Notes: generated from the sequence alone by a model not told the origin. A stretch of DNA of 9,718 bases from an uncultured Lachnospiraceae bacterium (GCA_902782625.1 CACZNZ010000456.1:1-9718), one strand, 5' to 3'; positions 1 through 8,907 are shown, numbered from the stretch's first letter. Numbers and translations: made by a program.

Positions 1-507
1 CAAAAAATGAAAAGAAACTGGATATGCATTGAACTTGGTGAACATGCATACACACACTGTAAAGTCAGGCTTGATAGAGTTATTGATGGAACCGATGTTG
101 GCGGAATAACAAAGACTGTTGACTGGCAAGGTGGCGGCGGTTACCACTTCTACGAGTTGGCTCCGAGCCTGCTCGTTAAAAACGATAAGCTGCCGATCTA
201 CCAGATCAATCCGAAGTACACCTTCGAGATGCTGTGCGAAGCCATCTGCAAGATCGAGGGATTCCGGTATCAGCCGGAAGGCGTATTCCACGGGCATTCA
301 TCAGAGAAGCGCTTCATTCATGTGACGAAAGAGTTTGTAAACGCTGACTATGTGAAGTCCGTCTCCGCTTCCCTGGGAGAGGATCAGTCCCTGCTGATTT
401 ACGGTACGGCCATCCAGTCCGATATGATCCTTCCGGACAACATCGAAGTACGAAAGATTCCCAAAGACCTGCTGGAAAAGTGCAGTTTTGAAAGTGAGGT
501 GCGCTGA
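1..507 (+). CDS. mod: Type III restriction-modification DNA methyltransferase (Mod), C-terminal part, 5'-truncated by window edge
   Basis: The reading frame is open from base 1 and stops with TGA at 505-507. The ATG at base 7 is probably internal, because the protein starts in the middle of a conserved block. The segment R-N-W-I-C-I-E-L-G-E-H (about bases 13-45) resembles the region just after the SAM-binding FxGxG motif of beta-class N6-adenine methyltransferases. The acidic residue there would contact SAM. It is followed by the block W-Q-G-G-G-G-Y-x-F-Y-E-L-A-P (about 124-165), which I recognise as typical of type III Mod C-termini. The catalytic DPPY motif, the FxGxG motif and the target-recognition domain would lie upstream of the window, so specificity cannot be read. 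The enzyme should methylate adenine in one strand of its site and form a complex with Res, encoded 2 nt downstream. The family call is confident; completeness of the gene is unknown. Confidence 0.9.
   Translation, partial: QKMKRNWICIELGEHAYTHCKVRLDRVIDGTDVGGITKTVDWQGGGGYHFYELAPSLLVKNDKLPIYQINPKYTFEMLCEAICKIEGFRYQPEGVFHGHSSEKRFIHVTKEFVNADYVKSVSASLGEDQSLLIYGTAIQSDMILPDNIEVRKIPKDLLEKCSFESEVR
496..501 (+). promoter_or_regulatory. Ribosome binding site of res
   Basis: GAGGTG lies inside the last codons of mod, 8 nt before the ATG at 510. It supports that start and implies that res is translated from the mod transcript. Confidence 0.7.
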
Positions 508-509
508 AG

Positions 510-3167
510 ATGGCTGATATTGTCAAGAGCATCGGCTATGCCATGAGCCTCCGCGATCCTCAGAAAGAAGCCCTGTCCTACCTGGACGCCATCAGCAGCC
601 ACTGCGAGTACCGGCGGGACAGCAAAGCGACTGTAGAGGCCGTTGCCTCCGAATACTGTGAAAAGCAGCGTACCGTCAAAGTGGACGACAAGTTTGACTT
701 TCCGTCCTTCTGTTTCGCCATGGCTACCGGCATCGGCAAGACCAGACTGATGGGCGCCTGCATCTATTACCTGTATAAGACGAAGGGTTACCGGCATTTC
801 TTCATCCTGGCTCCCGGCAGCACCATCTATGAAAAGCTGCGGAAGGAGTCTAACCCGGCCCATCCCAAGTATATCTTCAAGGGACTGGAAGCCGAGATGG
901 GCAGGCCGAAGGTGTATGACGGTGAGAATTATGACACCTACCCGGTGCAGTCTGTTCAGACCACGATGCGATTTGAAAAAACGCCGGAGATCGAGCTGTT
1001 CATATTCAACATCGGGAAGATTTTCAACAGTAAAACAGACACCCAGTTCAATTTCCACAAATTCCGCGAAACATTGGGTATGTCCTTCTCCGCTGTTCTT
1101 GCCAGTTTTGACGACCTGGTGATTTGCATGGACGAGGCGCACAGGTACTACGCACCTGCCTCCATGCGCGCCATCAATTACCTGAAACCAGTCCTGGGGC
1201 TGGAATTTACCGCGACACCCAAGTCCTCCGGCAATGTGATCTATGCCTATGACCTTGCCCGCGGCGCGGTGGAAGGCTATCTGAAAACGCCGGTCGTCAT
1301 GGGTCGTTCCAACATGGCCGGATACAGTGCTGCGGACATTGAGGAGATGAAAATCCGCGACGGTTTGACCCAGCACGAACACCGCAAAGGCGTCATCCGG
1401 CAGTACTGCGATGATCATGATCTGCCGTATGTGAAGCCCATCGTACTGATTGCCTGCCGTGACACAAACCACGCCAGGGATGTTCGCGCCCTCATTGACA
1501 GCGACAGCTTCCTCGGCGGTCGGTACAAGGGAAGGGTTATCGAAATTCACTCCAACATGAAGGGTGAAGAGACCGAGGAAAACGTGCGGCTGCTGCTCTC
1601 CATCGAAAAGGCGGATAATCCGATAGAGATCGTGCTGCACGTGTACAAACTGAAGGAAGGCTGGGACGTCAACAATCTGTTCACCATCATTCCGCTGAAC
1701 GCCGCGAAGAGCGACATCCTTGCCATGCAGACCATTGGCAGGGGTCTGCGTCTGCCCTTTGGCTTTATCACAGGTGATGACGATATTGATACGCTTGACA
1801 TTGTTGCCCATGAGCATTACAGGGAACTTGTGGATGAAATCAAAAACAGCGACATCTTCCGTTATCGTGATCTGGACAGGACTGAAGTGGAGCCGACCGA
1901 TACCGTTGATGTGAGCAGCCCGGTAGACGACAGCCAGTTGTCCCTGTTCGATCAGCTTGTGACCGATACCGGTACCCGTACTTTCCGTGAGGTCGACGAT
2001 CCCCAGACCCAGCAGGAACTGTACGCCGCTTATCTGAAAACTTTCGGGCCGGCGAGGCAGCGGCAGACGTCGGGAGCCGACGATAATCAGCTTTCGATAT
2101 TTGATGGTGTTTCACCGGAACCGGAAAGCGGAGCCCTCGAAACACAATCGCAGGTCCCAGTCGTCACGCCGACCGATACCGCCCCCGCTGTGAGAAAGCC
2201 GATGTCCAGGGATGAGTTTGTGCAGCAGTTCAGGGAGTACTCCGGAAAAGCGATTTCCGTCCCAAAGATTCTGGTGCAGACTACATCCGAAGTGAAATTC
2301 AACCGTTTCCAGGTTCGCCGCACTATCCCGGACTTTGAAGTGGCCATGGCGAAGATCGAACGCTTTGACGCCGTCAACCAACAGTTCCTTGCTTCCATTG
2401 ATGCACAGATTCTTGAAGTGGACGATGCGATGAACACGCTGGCCTGTATGCTGCTGGATTCCATCAGCGAGCTGTCTTATGATGACGCTGACTTCATCAT
2501 TGACGTGGTGGATCAGTATCTGGCGCAGATCGAGGGTGACGAAGAAGAAAAACGCCGGATCGTGCGTCGTTACGCCACGTTGATCGTGTCCGATATCCGA
2601 ACCCAGATCTACGGGCATATGGACAGGAAGACGCAGGATATCCATACCGTGCAGAAGGATCTGATCCTCTTCCGGAGGTTCGTGAAAAACATCCGGAAAG
2701 ACGGTCGCGTTCGCTTTGACCGCCCGTTTACGGACAGGGCAAATATCCGGAAGTATCTCTTCACCGGATACAAAAAGGGATACTACACAGAGAACGCTTT
2801 CGATAGCGACCCTGAGCGGCTGTTCTCCATCATTCTGGAGGAAGACCCTGATGTCATCCGCTGGATTAAGCCGCCGCTCAACCAGCTCGGTCTGTTCTGG
2901 CAGGCCGGGCAGCAGTACAATCCGGACTTTCTGGTTGAAACTCCCACGCACAAGTACATGGTGGAAGTGAAAGCCGCAAACGAAGTGACCTCAGCCGACG
3001 TGGTTGCCAAGGCGCATGAGGGCATCCGATGGTGCCGCTTTGCCACCACCGCCGACCCGGATCAAAAGCCCTGGGTCTACCGGCTGATTATCGATACCAG
3101 CATTCATCCCGGCAACACATGCAGATATACGCTCGGGACCGCAGTTGATATAAAGGAGGATGACTAA
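510..3167 (+). CDS. res: Type III restriction endonuclease subunit Res (SF2 helicase-nuclease), 885 aa
   Basis: Res is the ATP-dependent translocase/nuclease partner of Mod; it cuts DNA lacking Mod methylation. Visible SF2 motifs in order: Walker A A-T-G-I-G-K-T (residues 72-78, Lys77), DEAH box (208-211), T-A-T-P (234-237), G-W-D-V-N-N (384-389) and Q-T-I-G-R-G-L-R (407-414). The C-terminus carries a PD-(D/E)XK nuclease signature: P-D-F with Asp806, then E-V-K with Glu819 and Lys821. All key residues are present, so the enzyme looks active, and 885 aa is in the normal range for Res. Residues about 455-560 form an acidic, proline/threonine-rich linker with two clamp-like peptides, QLSLF (476-480) and QLSIF (527-531). 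The ATG at 510 has a GAGGTG ribosome site. The gene follows mod by 2 nt, and its TAA stop overlaps the drmA ATG by one base. The SNF2-type DrmD is the alternative considered, but the motifs and the nuclease domain fit Res better. Confidence 0.92.
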   Translation: MADIVKSIGYAMSLRDPQKEALSYLDAISSHCEYRRDSKATVEAVASEYCEKQRTVKVDDKFDFPSFCFAMATGIGKTRLMGACIYYLYKTKGYRHFFILAPGSTIYEKLRKESNPAHPKYIFKGLEAEMGRPKVYDGENYDTYPVQSVQTTMRFEKTPEIELFIFNIGKIFNSKTDTQFNFHKFRETLGMSFSAVLASFDDLVICMDEAHRYYAPASMRAINYLKPVLGLEFTATPKSSGNVIYAYDLARGAVEGYLKTPVVMGRSNMAGYSAADIEEMKIRDGLTQHEHRKGVIRQYCDDHDLPYVKPIVLIACRDTNHARDVRALIDSDSFLGGRYKGRVIEIHSNMKGEETEENVRLLLSIEKADNPIEIVLHVYKLKEGWDVNNLFTIIPLNAAKSDILAMQTIGRGLRLPFGFITGDDDIDTLDIVAHEHYRELVDEIKNSDIFRYRDLDRTEVEPTDTVDVSSPVDDSQLSLFDQLVTDTGTRTFREVDDPQTQQELYAAYLKTFGPARQRQTSGADDNQLSIFDGVSPEPESGALETQSQVPVVTPTDTAPAVRKPMSRDEFVQQFREYSGKAISVPKILVQTTSEVKFNRFQVRRTIPDFEVAMAKIERFDAVNQQFLASIDAQILEVDDAMNTLACMLLDSISELSYDDADFIIDVVDQYLAQIEGDEEEKRRIVRRYATLIVSDIRTQIYGHMDRKTQDIHTVQKDLILFRRFVKNIRKDGRVRFDRPFTDRANIRKYLFTGYKKGYYTENAFDSDPERLFSIILEEDPDVIRWIKPPLNQLGLFWQAGQQYNPDFLVETPTHKYMVEVKAANEVTSADVVAKAHEGIRWCRFATTADPDQKPWVYRLIIDTSIHPGNTCRYTLGTAVDIKEDD
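3153..3160 (+). promoter_or_regulatory. Strong ribosome binding site of drmA
   Basis: AAGGAGGA, a near-perfect Shine-Dalgarno sequence, lies within the last codons of res, 6 nt before the drmA ATG at 3167. Together with the TAATG stop/start overlap it indicates translational coupling of res and drmA. Confidence 0.85.
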
Positions 3168-6100
3168 TGGCTGACAGAATCAAGTACGCTCAGGTTCGTC
3201 AGATGATCATCGACGCCATGAAGGTTGATCTGATGGGCCCAGAGTCGGAAAATGAGGTGCTGGACGAGAATCCCCGACACGCCTACATTATCGGACTTCT
3301 TGCGCCACAAACGGAGGCAGGATCAGATACCGCTGACGACAATGACCAGGAACTTGAGGCGGATGTAGACCACGAAGACGACAATAATTTTACTGCCGGA
3401 GAAGACGATGATAACGAGCCAGTTGTTACCACTCGCTTCAAGCTGCCTAATTCCATCGGCATCAGCTTTTACGTGGCAGCTGGGACAGATTCCGTCTGTC
3501 TGGATGTCAGCTGGGGTGACTATACAGAAACAACGGAGAAGCGTCCTGACAAAAATGGCCGGGAGCGTGATTATGCTTCCTTCATGCGCCTCCCGATGAA
3601 GGAGACGCTTACAGTCAGATTCGCTGAATTCGACAGGAGCTGCGAATATCGGTTGACATGCGACTCCAATGTGTACGTTTATGTCTCAAGAATCCCGCTG
3701 AAAAACGGATTCAGTTTCGTGACCGCTTACGTTATGAACAGACGGAGAAAATCGGAAAACGATCTGGAAGGTCTGATGTTCCAGGTTGAAATCAGGGCCT
3801 TTTCCCCGGAAGAGAAGAATATATTTGCCGCTGAAACCATCTGCCGGAAGGTTAACGCAGTGGACGAGTACTATTTTGAAAAGCGTCCGATTATTGGGCG
3901 CGGCCGTGGCTGTGCTGCTACCTGGGGACCGGTTGTAAACGGATATACATCTTGGGTGAAGTCGGATTTCATTCCGCAGTATGAGTTTCCCGGAGTGAGC
4001 CCCGAGCTGGAGGGATTTGACGGGAGCTTCTTTTCCATGCGTTTTCTGTCAAAAGCATCGAACAGGGAAGGTATCATCGAAAGGCTCAATGTTCTCGCCG
4101 ATTCGTATGATCATTGGATTACTGACACGCTTATGCGTGACGAAAAGATGGCTGACTCTGCTTTCCGTACGGAAGTTGGAGATGATGTCGTCGTGAAATG
4201 CAGAAAGGCGTTATCCCGTATCCGTGAAGGCATTGCGCTTATCAGCAGCGACGACATTGCCTGGGACGCTTTCTGCTTCATGAATCGTGTTATGCTTTTG
4301 CAAAGGAACATCATGTCGTTCTCGAGAAAGCATGCCACAAACCCAGAATGCAATCTGGGGGACTTTGTCGATCCCAGGAAGCCGGAGAACGATTTTGGAT
4401 GGAGACCGTTCCAGATCGCTTTCATTCTGATGAATCTGAATGGCATCGTCAATCCTCAGCATGAAGACCGTGAGATTGTCGACCTGCTGTACTTCCCGAC
4501 CGGCGGTGGAAAAACAGAAGCCTACCTTGGTCTGATGGCTTTTGTTATCGCCAACCGCAGACTCAGGGTGTCAGAAAATGATGAGTATAACCGTAACGGA
4601 GGCGTAACGGTAATCCTGCGGTATACTCTCCGACTGCTGACGACACAGCAGCGCGACCGTATAATTAAAATGGTTATTGCCGCTGAGATGGTCAGGGAAA
4701 AGACTGCCCCGAAATACGGGACGGAGCCTATCAGCATCGGCTTCTGGGTTGGCGGTGGAGTGACGCCGAACAATTTCGAGGAACTCAAGGATAGCCCGGA
4801 GAAACCAGGAGAAGCTGCCAGAAAGAGAAAACTGATTTACCGGCAACTTCTATCCTGTCCTTTCTGCGGCAACGAACTTAAGGAAGAAAACTTCGAGATC
4901 ATTCATGACAGAAAGTCGGTTTCCATTTACTGTTCCGACCCGAATTGTATTTTCCACAAATACAGGGGCCGTAAAGCAATTCCCGTCTATCTTGTGGATG
5001 AAGAGATTTACGCAAGGTGTCCCACCATCATCCTTGCGACAGTGGATAAGTTTGCGCGCCTGCCTTGGGATGTCAGTACCAACGCATTGTTTGGCCGTGT
5101 GGATCGGTTCTGCAACCGTGATGGATATGTCGCCATCGGCGAAAAACACAGCAGGCATCCACGGACAAGAGAGCTGGAAGCGTCGACACTGACTTCGGTG
5201 CGTCCATTCCTCCCGCCAGAGCTGATTATCCAGGATGAGCTTCATCTGATAACAGGCCCTCTTGGTACAATTTACGGTGCATATGAAACGATCATTGAAG
5301 ATATGTGTACTTGGGGAGATCAGAAAATCAAGCCCAAGTACGTCGTGTCTACGGCAACCATCAGGAATGCTCCAGCTCAGATAAAAAGCCTGTATGCGCG
5401 AAAGCAGACATCGCAGTTTCCCCCGAATGGTTTTGAGATCGGAGACAGTTTCTTTATCAGGGAAATACCCACAGACACAAATCCGTTTCGCAGGTATGTC
5501 GGTATCTGCGGAAGCGGTCAGTCTGTCCGTACTACCTTGCTGCGTGTTTATGCCGTTATTTTGCAGACGGTATACAACCTTGCACAACAGGATGAATTCC
5601 AAGATGTGATCGATCCGTATTATACCCTCATCGGATACCACAACAGCATCCGTGAGCTTGGCGGTACAGTCCGTTTGTTGCAGGACGACATTCCCAAGCG
5701 CATCCTGCGTATACAGAACAGATATCAGATGAGCAAGAGACGGTATCTGAATCACAGGATCGAGATTACCTCCCGCATGAATTCGTTTGAGATACCGAAT
5801 AAGCTCAAACAGCTTGAAACCAGCTTCGCTTCAAAAGAGTGTCTCGATACCGCCGTAGCGACGAATATGATCGCCGTAGGTATGGACGTTGACCGACTGG
5901 GACTGATGGTCGTCGATGGCCAGCCCAAGCAGAACTCAGAATACATTCAGGCAACAAGTAGAATCGGCAGGTCTTTTCCCGGCCTCGTCGTTATGATCTA
6001 CAATCCCTATCGGCCGAGAGACCTTTCACATTATGAGAATTTCACCGGCTACCATTCACAACTGTACCGTTTCGTCGAGGGTACTACTGCCACGCCTTTC

Positions 6101-6508
6101 TCTGCACGCGCCAGGGATCGCGTACTGCATGCACTGATCATTTCAGCTATTCGCCTTAAATACCCGGCCATGGCTCCCAATGAGGCAGCTGCGAATATCG
6201 CTTCACTGACGCCAGAGCAGGTACATGATTTGAAAGCATTGATCTTTGACCGGCTGGGTATCATCAAGCCCAGCGTCAGAGAAGATGCCGATGGAGAGAT
6301 TGATCAGTTCATTGCATCTTGGAAGGGACTGGCAGCAGGCTCAAAGCCGCTGAAATACAAGGGGCCGCTGTTCCGGTCGAAGGATCAGAAATACAACGCT
6401 CTCATGGGATACTATGGCGGAGACTGTGCGGATACAGAAAAGCCGACTCTGACATCCATGCGTGATGTTGAAAGCGCTGCCAATATGTTCTATTACGAGG
6501 AGGACTGA
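3167..6508 (+). CDS. drmA: DISARM-type helicase DrmA, 1113 aa
   Basis: This is a large SF2 helicase-like protein of the DrmA family, which pairs with DrmB to form the DNA-binding core of the DISARM anti-phage system. Residues 1-45 are followed by a strikingly acidic stretch (about 49-86, rich in Asp/Glu). Walker A reads F-P-T-G-G-G-K-T-E (443-451, Lys449). Between motifs I and II is a zinc-ribbon-like insertion, CPFC (564-567) with CSDPNC (589-594). Motif II is the DrmA-like variant Q-D-E-L-H (Asp690), motif III is S-T-A-T (728-731), and motif VI is Q-A-T-S-R-I-G-R (928-935), following a G-M-D-V-D segment of motif V. The long region before the ATPase core (about 90-430) shows no motif I can name. 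The ATG at 3167 is set by a strong ribosome site. The gene overlaps res by 1 nt and precedes drmB by 3 nt. The family call rests on motifs plus the drmB/drmC context; Druantia-type helicases are a more distant alternative. Confidence 0.9.
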   Translation: MADRIKYAQVRQMIIDAMKVDLMGPESENEVLDENPRHAYIIGLLAPQTEAGSDTADDNDQELEADVDHEDDNNFTAGEDDDNEPVVTTRFKLPNSIGISFYVAAGTDSVCLDVSWGDYTETTEKRPDKNGRERDYASFMRLPMKETLTVRFAEFDRSCEYRLTCDSNVYVYVSRIPLKNGFSFVTAYVMNRRRKSENDLEGLMFQVEIRAFSPEEKNIFAAETICRKVNAVDEYYFEKRPIIGRGRGCAATWGPVVNGYTSWVKSDFIPQYEFPGVSPELEGFDGSFFSMRFLSKASNREGIIERLNVLADSYDHWITDTLMRDEKMADSAFRTEVGDDVVVKCRKALSRIREGIALISSDDIAWDAFCFMNRVMLLQRNIMSFSRKHATNPECNLGDFVDPRKPENDFGWRPFQIAFILMNLNGIVNPQHEDREIVDLLYFPTGGGKTEAYLGLMAFVIANRRLRVSENDEYNRNGGVTVILRYTLRLLTTQQRDRIIKMVIAAEMVREKTAPKYGTEPISIGFWVGGGVTPNNFEELKDSPEKPGEAARKRKLIYRQLLSCPFCGNELKEENFEIIHDRKSVSIYCSDPNCIFHKYRGRKAIPVYLVDEEIYARCPTIILATVDKFARLPWDVSTNALFGRVDRFCNRDGYVAIGEKHSRHPRTRELEASTLTSVRPFLPPELIIQDELHLITGPLGTIYGAYETIIEDMCTWGDQKIKPKYVVSTATIRNAPAQIKSLYARKQTSQFPPNGFEIGDSFFIREIPTDTNPFRRYVGICGSGQSVRTTLLRVYAVILQTVYNLAQQDEFQDVIDPYYTLIGYHNSIRELGGTVRLLQDDIPKRILRIQNRYQMSKRRYLNHRIEITSRMNSFEIPNKLKQLETSFASKECLDTAVATNMIAVGMDVDRLGLMVVDGQPKQNSEYIQATSRIGRSFPGLVVMIYNPYRPRDLSHYENFTGYHSQLYRFVEGTTATPFSARARDRVLHALIISAIRLKYPAMAPNEAAANIASLTPEQVHDLKALIFDRLGIIKPSVREDADGEIDQFIASWKGLAAGSKPLKYKGPLFRSKDQKYNALMGYYGGDCADTEKPTLTSMRDVESAANMFYYEED
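6497..6503 (+). promoter_or_regulatory. Strong ribosome binding site of drmB
   Basis: GAGGAGG overlaps the final codons of drmA and lies 8 nt before the drmB ATG at 6512. It fixes the drmB start. Confidence 0.85.
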
Positions 6509-6511
6509 CAG

Positions 6512-8263
6512 ATGTCCATTAACCGTAAACTTCTCGGTGAACTGCGACCGAACCAGATTATCACTACTTTTGGACCAGGCTCCATTGTCGATGCCGTCAA
6601 GGATTCCGTCACGGTCCTCGATACGAACTACTGGAAAGAAAAAGGGAAAAAGATTATCGACGGAAGACTTGCGTCATATCTTGGTGTAGATTGCTTCTAT
6701 ATGCCGAGGACTTCGGCTAACTGGGGTGATGTTCCGGTCGTGGCATTCCCGTATACGCATATCTGCTCAAAGTGTGGCCGACTGTTCGACATCCGCGAAG
6801 GATTTGATATTGAAAAGTATCTGAGCCTGGGAGCCAGATGCCCGGAGTGCGGCTGGTCTGCCTATCCTTCCAGGTTCATTACTATATGTGAAAACGGCCA
6901 TATGGATGATTTTCCCTGGAGCTGGTGGGTTCACGGGGGCAATGACAGATGCGATGGCGCACTGAAAATTAATTCTTCCGGTGATACGTCAACGCTGGCT
7001 GACATGCATGTCAGATGCACAAAATGTAACGCATGGCGCAGTATGAGCGGCGCAACACAGAAAGAAAACTTTGATGGCATGGTTTGTAAAGGCCATCATC
7101 CCTTCCGCCCTCATGCAAGGAATGAACACTGTGGAAAACAGCTAATTCCATCTCAGCGTGGTGCGTCCAATGTCTATTTCCCCGTGAGCAGAAGTGCTAT
7201 ATCCATCCCTCCGTGGATCAATCCTCTGTATAATCTGATTGATGAACATCTCCGCCTTATTGAAGAGACCCGTGATATGTTCGGAGAGCAGGGAGTTACC
7301 AAAATATATGAAAAGTACTTTTCGGATTACTCCCGTGAGGATTTTGATGCTGCCTTGGAACGCCGTCTGAACAACATCACTGAATTCAAAGAAATCAAGC
7401 AGATGGAGTATGACGCTATCACGCATCATAACGATCCATCTTACTCATCCAACAAAAAGCACTTCAAGGCAGAGGAAGAGGAATTACCCGAATATCTGAA
7501 ACCTTACTTCAGTCGCATTATCCGTGTCACAAGGCTTCGTGAGGTCAAGGTACTTCTTGGATTTATGCGTGTCGACGCGCCTGATCCGGATGCTGACGAG
7601 CAGCCTAATGTGGTTAAACTCAGCAAAGGCAGAACTGGCGATGGTGAAAAATGGCTGCCAGCTGCAGAAGTGCATGGTGAAGGAATCTTTATTGAGTTCA
7701 ATCGGAAGACTCTGGATCACTGGCTTGCTACGGTCAGAGTTCTGTCCCAGAAGTACGCGGATACTTACAGGGAATTTTGCGAATCCAAGAAGTGGACAGT
7801 CACTATCGAACGCGATGCTATCTATGTGCTGATGCATACATTCTCCCATCTGCTGATAAAGCAGATGTCGATGTCCTCCGGTTATTCCTCAACGGCTATC
7901 AGGGAACGGATATATTTCAGCGACAGGATGTCTGGTGTTCTGTTTTATACAGGCAGCGTTGATAAGGAAGGTTCCCTCGGCGGTCTGGTGGAGCTTGGCA
8001 CAGCCACGAAGATAACGGAACTGATGCGTGATGCATTCCAAGAAGCTTTGTTGTGTACAAATGATCCGGAATGCATGCATAATATGCCCGCCGGAAAAAA
8101 CGCCAATGGCGCTGCATGTCATTCGTGTAGCATGATTTCAGAAACTGCGTGTGAAAATGGAAATCGAATGCTTGATAGAGGCTTGGTTGTACCGATTTCC
8201 GAGCGGGAAACTCAGGCTTATTTCAGAGAGCTGGTGATTGATCTGTGTCAACTGGCAATGTGA
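6512..8263 (+). CDS. drmB: DISARM protein DrmB (DUF1998), 583 aa
   Basis: DrmB partners DrmA in the DISARM core, which binds DNA and is thought to help discriminate phage from host DNA. The N-terminus carries a segment I recognise from this family, R-P-N-Q-I-I-T-T-F-G-P-G-S-I-V-D (12-27). It is followed by dense cysteine pairs that suggest zinc sites: C85/C88 (CSKC), C110/C113 (CPEC), C126 with the adjacent N-G-H, C147, C169/C172 (CTKC), C192 and C207. The C-terminal third has the DUF1998 hallmark H-T-F-S-H-L-L-I (442-449), then a G-Y-S segment and E-R-I-Y. A second cysteine cluster follows at C515, C521, C536, C539 and C547. No ATPase or nuclease motif is seen. The length is usual for the family. 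The gene lies 3 nt after drmA, and its end overlaps the drmC start by 19 nt. Confidence 0.9.
   Translation: MSINRKLLGELRPNQIITTFGPGSIVDAVKDSVTVLDTNYWKEKGKKIIDGRLASYLGVDCFYMPRTSANWGDVPVVAFPYTHICSKCGRLFDIREGFDIEKYLSLGARCPECGWSAYPSRFITICENGHMDDFPWSWWVHGGNDRCDGALKINSSGDTSTLADMHVRCTKCNAWRSMSGATQKENFDGMVCKGHHPFRPHARNEHCGKQLIPSQRGASNVYFPVSRSAISIPPWINPLYNLIDEHLRLIEETRDMFGEQGVTKIYEKYFSDYSREDFDAALERRLNNITEFKEIKQMEYDAITHHNDPSYSSNKKHFKAEEEELPEYLKPYFSRIIRVTRLREVKVLLGFMRVDAPDPDADEQPNVVKLSKGRTGDGEKWLPAAEVHGEGIFIEFNRKTLDHWLATVRVLSQKYADTYREFCESKKWTVTIERDAIYVLMHTFSHLLIKQMSMSSGYSSTAIRERIYFSDRMSGVLFYTGSVDKEGSLGGLVELGTATKITELMRDAFQEALLCTNDPECMHNMPAGKNANGAACHSCSMISETACENGNRMLDRGLVVPISERETQAYFRELVIDLCQLAM
8233..8237 (+). 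promoter_or_regulatory. Weak ribosome binding site of drmC (start choice)
   Basis: GGTGA lies 7 nt before the GTG at 8245 and favours it as the drmC start. A second in-frame GTG at 8260 overlaps the drmB stop as GTGA. It would give a protein five residues shorter, with typical stop/start coupling but no clear ribosome site of its own. The choice is unresolved. Confidence 0.4.
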
Positions 8264-8907
8264 AACTGGATCTCCTGCTGCATAGCATTCTTGATTTGGG
8301 CGAATCAGATACTGACGAGGCGGGTAAACTGATTCGATCAAGGTACCCCTCTCTCAGCAAAGCGGAATCAGAAGAAATCGCACTACTCACGCAGTTAGCA
8401 ATGGAAAAGAAAAAGGGCGAGAAAGTAACATTGGTAGCAACCACCCCGGCTTCATTCTCCATTAAGGCAAGGCCAACAAAGATTACTGTTGAAAGTATGA
8501 TTCATAATGCTTCTGACAGTATTCTAATCACTGGATATTCGCTTTCGGACTATTTCAGTGATTTGGTTGATGAAATTGTGCTGAAAAGCCAGCGAGGAGT
8601 GTTCGTAAAGTTTTTTGTGAACGATATCGAACATCAGACAGGTTTTGAAAGGGTGCTACGGTATAAAGGGCGTTTCCTTCACGTTTACAATTATCCACGG
8701 AAAGCGGACGATAAAATGGCTGCGCTCCACGCAAAGGTAATCTCAGTTGATAAAAGAGAAACACTGATCACCTCTGCTAACCTGTCTTACCATGGACAGG
8801 AGGGAAATCTTGAACTCGGAACATACATTGAGTCCCCGTCAATAGCCTGTCAGATCGACGATGTGTTTACTCAGCTGATTTTCGGAAAAGTTTTTGCTGA
8901 GGTCTGA
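8245..8907 (+). CDS. drmC: DISARM protein DrmC, phospholipase-D-like nuclease, about 220 aa
   Basis: This is a small phospholipase-D superfamily protein. One HKD motif is visible, H-A-K-V-I-S-V-D (His162, Lys164, Asp169), followed by the usual S-A-N-L-S (about 177-181) and a downstream N-x-E-x-G segment. With only one HKD, an active enzyme would be expected to dimerise, as in single-HKD nucleases such as Nuc. The first about 75 residues are Lys/Glu-rich with no recognised motif. The middle part, I-L-I-T-G-Y-S-L-S, is the PLD-fold strand region before the active site. Size, fold and position directly after drmB match DrmC of DISARM. The start is a GTG (8245 or 8260) inside the end of drmB, so translation is probably coupled. 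Parts of this gene are clearly AT-richer than res: bases 8461-8580 are about 35% GC by direct count. No signal peptide or membrane segment is seen, so it is probably cytoplasmic. Confidence 0.85.
   Translation: MSTGNVKLDLLLHSILDLGESDTDEAGKLIRSRYPSLSKAESEEIALLTQLAMEKKKGEKVTLVATTPASFSIKARPTKITVESMIHNASDSILITGYSLSDYFSDLVDEIVLKSQRGVFVKFFVNDIEHQTGFERVLRYKGRFLHVYNYPRKADDKMAALHAKVISVDKRETLITSANLSYHGQEGNLELGTYIESPSIACQIDDVFTQLIFGKVFAEV
8899..8903 (+). promoter_or_regulatory. Ribosome binding site of vsr (decides start)
   Basis: GAGGT lies 5 nt before the ATG at 8909. It supports this ATG over the in-frame TTG at 8894, which would overlap drmC. The product from 8909 also begins exactly like typical Vsr proteins (M-A-D). 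Confidence 0.75.

Noticed and set aside
399..1817. Long - strand open frame (472 codons) opposite res
   Set aside because: It lies fully antisense to mod/res, whose frame has clear Walker A, DEAH and other motifs. The antisense product shows no recognisable domain and has no good ribosome site; it is a by-product of GC-rich codon use.
2112..2951. - strand open frame (279 codons) opposite the 3' half of res
   Set aside because: It is antisense to the region that encodes the linker and nuclease domain of Res, and has no family resemblance.
510..3167. Calling this gene drmD (SNF2-like DISARM class 1 helicase)
   Set aside because: The DEAH box, the G-W-D-V-N-N and Q-T-I-G-R-G-L-R motifs, the C-terminal P-D-F/E-V-K nuclease motif and the adjacent type III Mod all point to Res.
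4850..5755. - strand open frame (301 codons) opposite drmA
   Set aside because: It is antisense to the helicase core of drmA, has no recognised motifs and would interrupt an otherwise continuous conserved gene.
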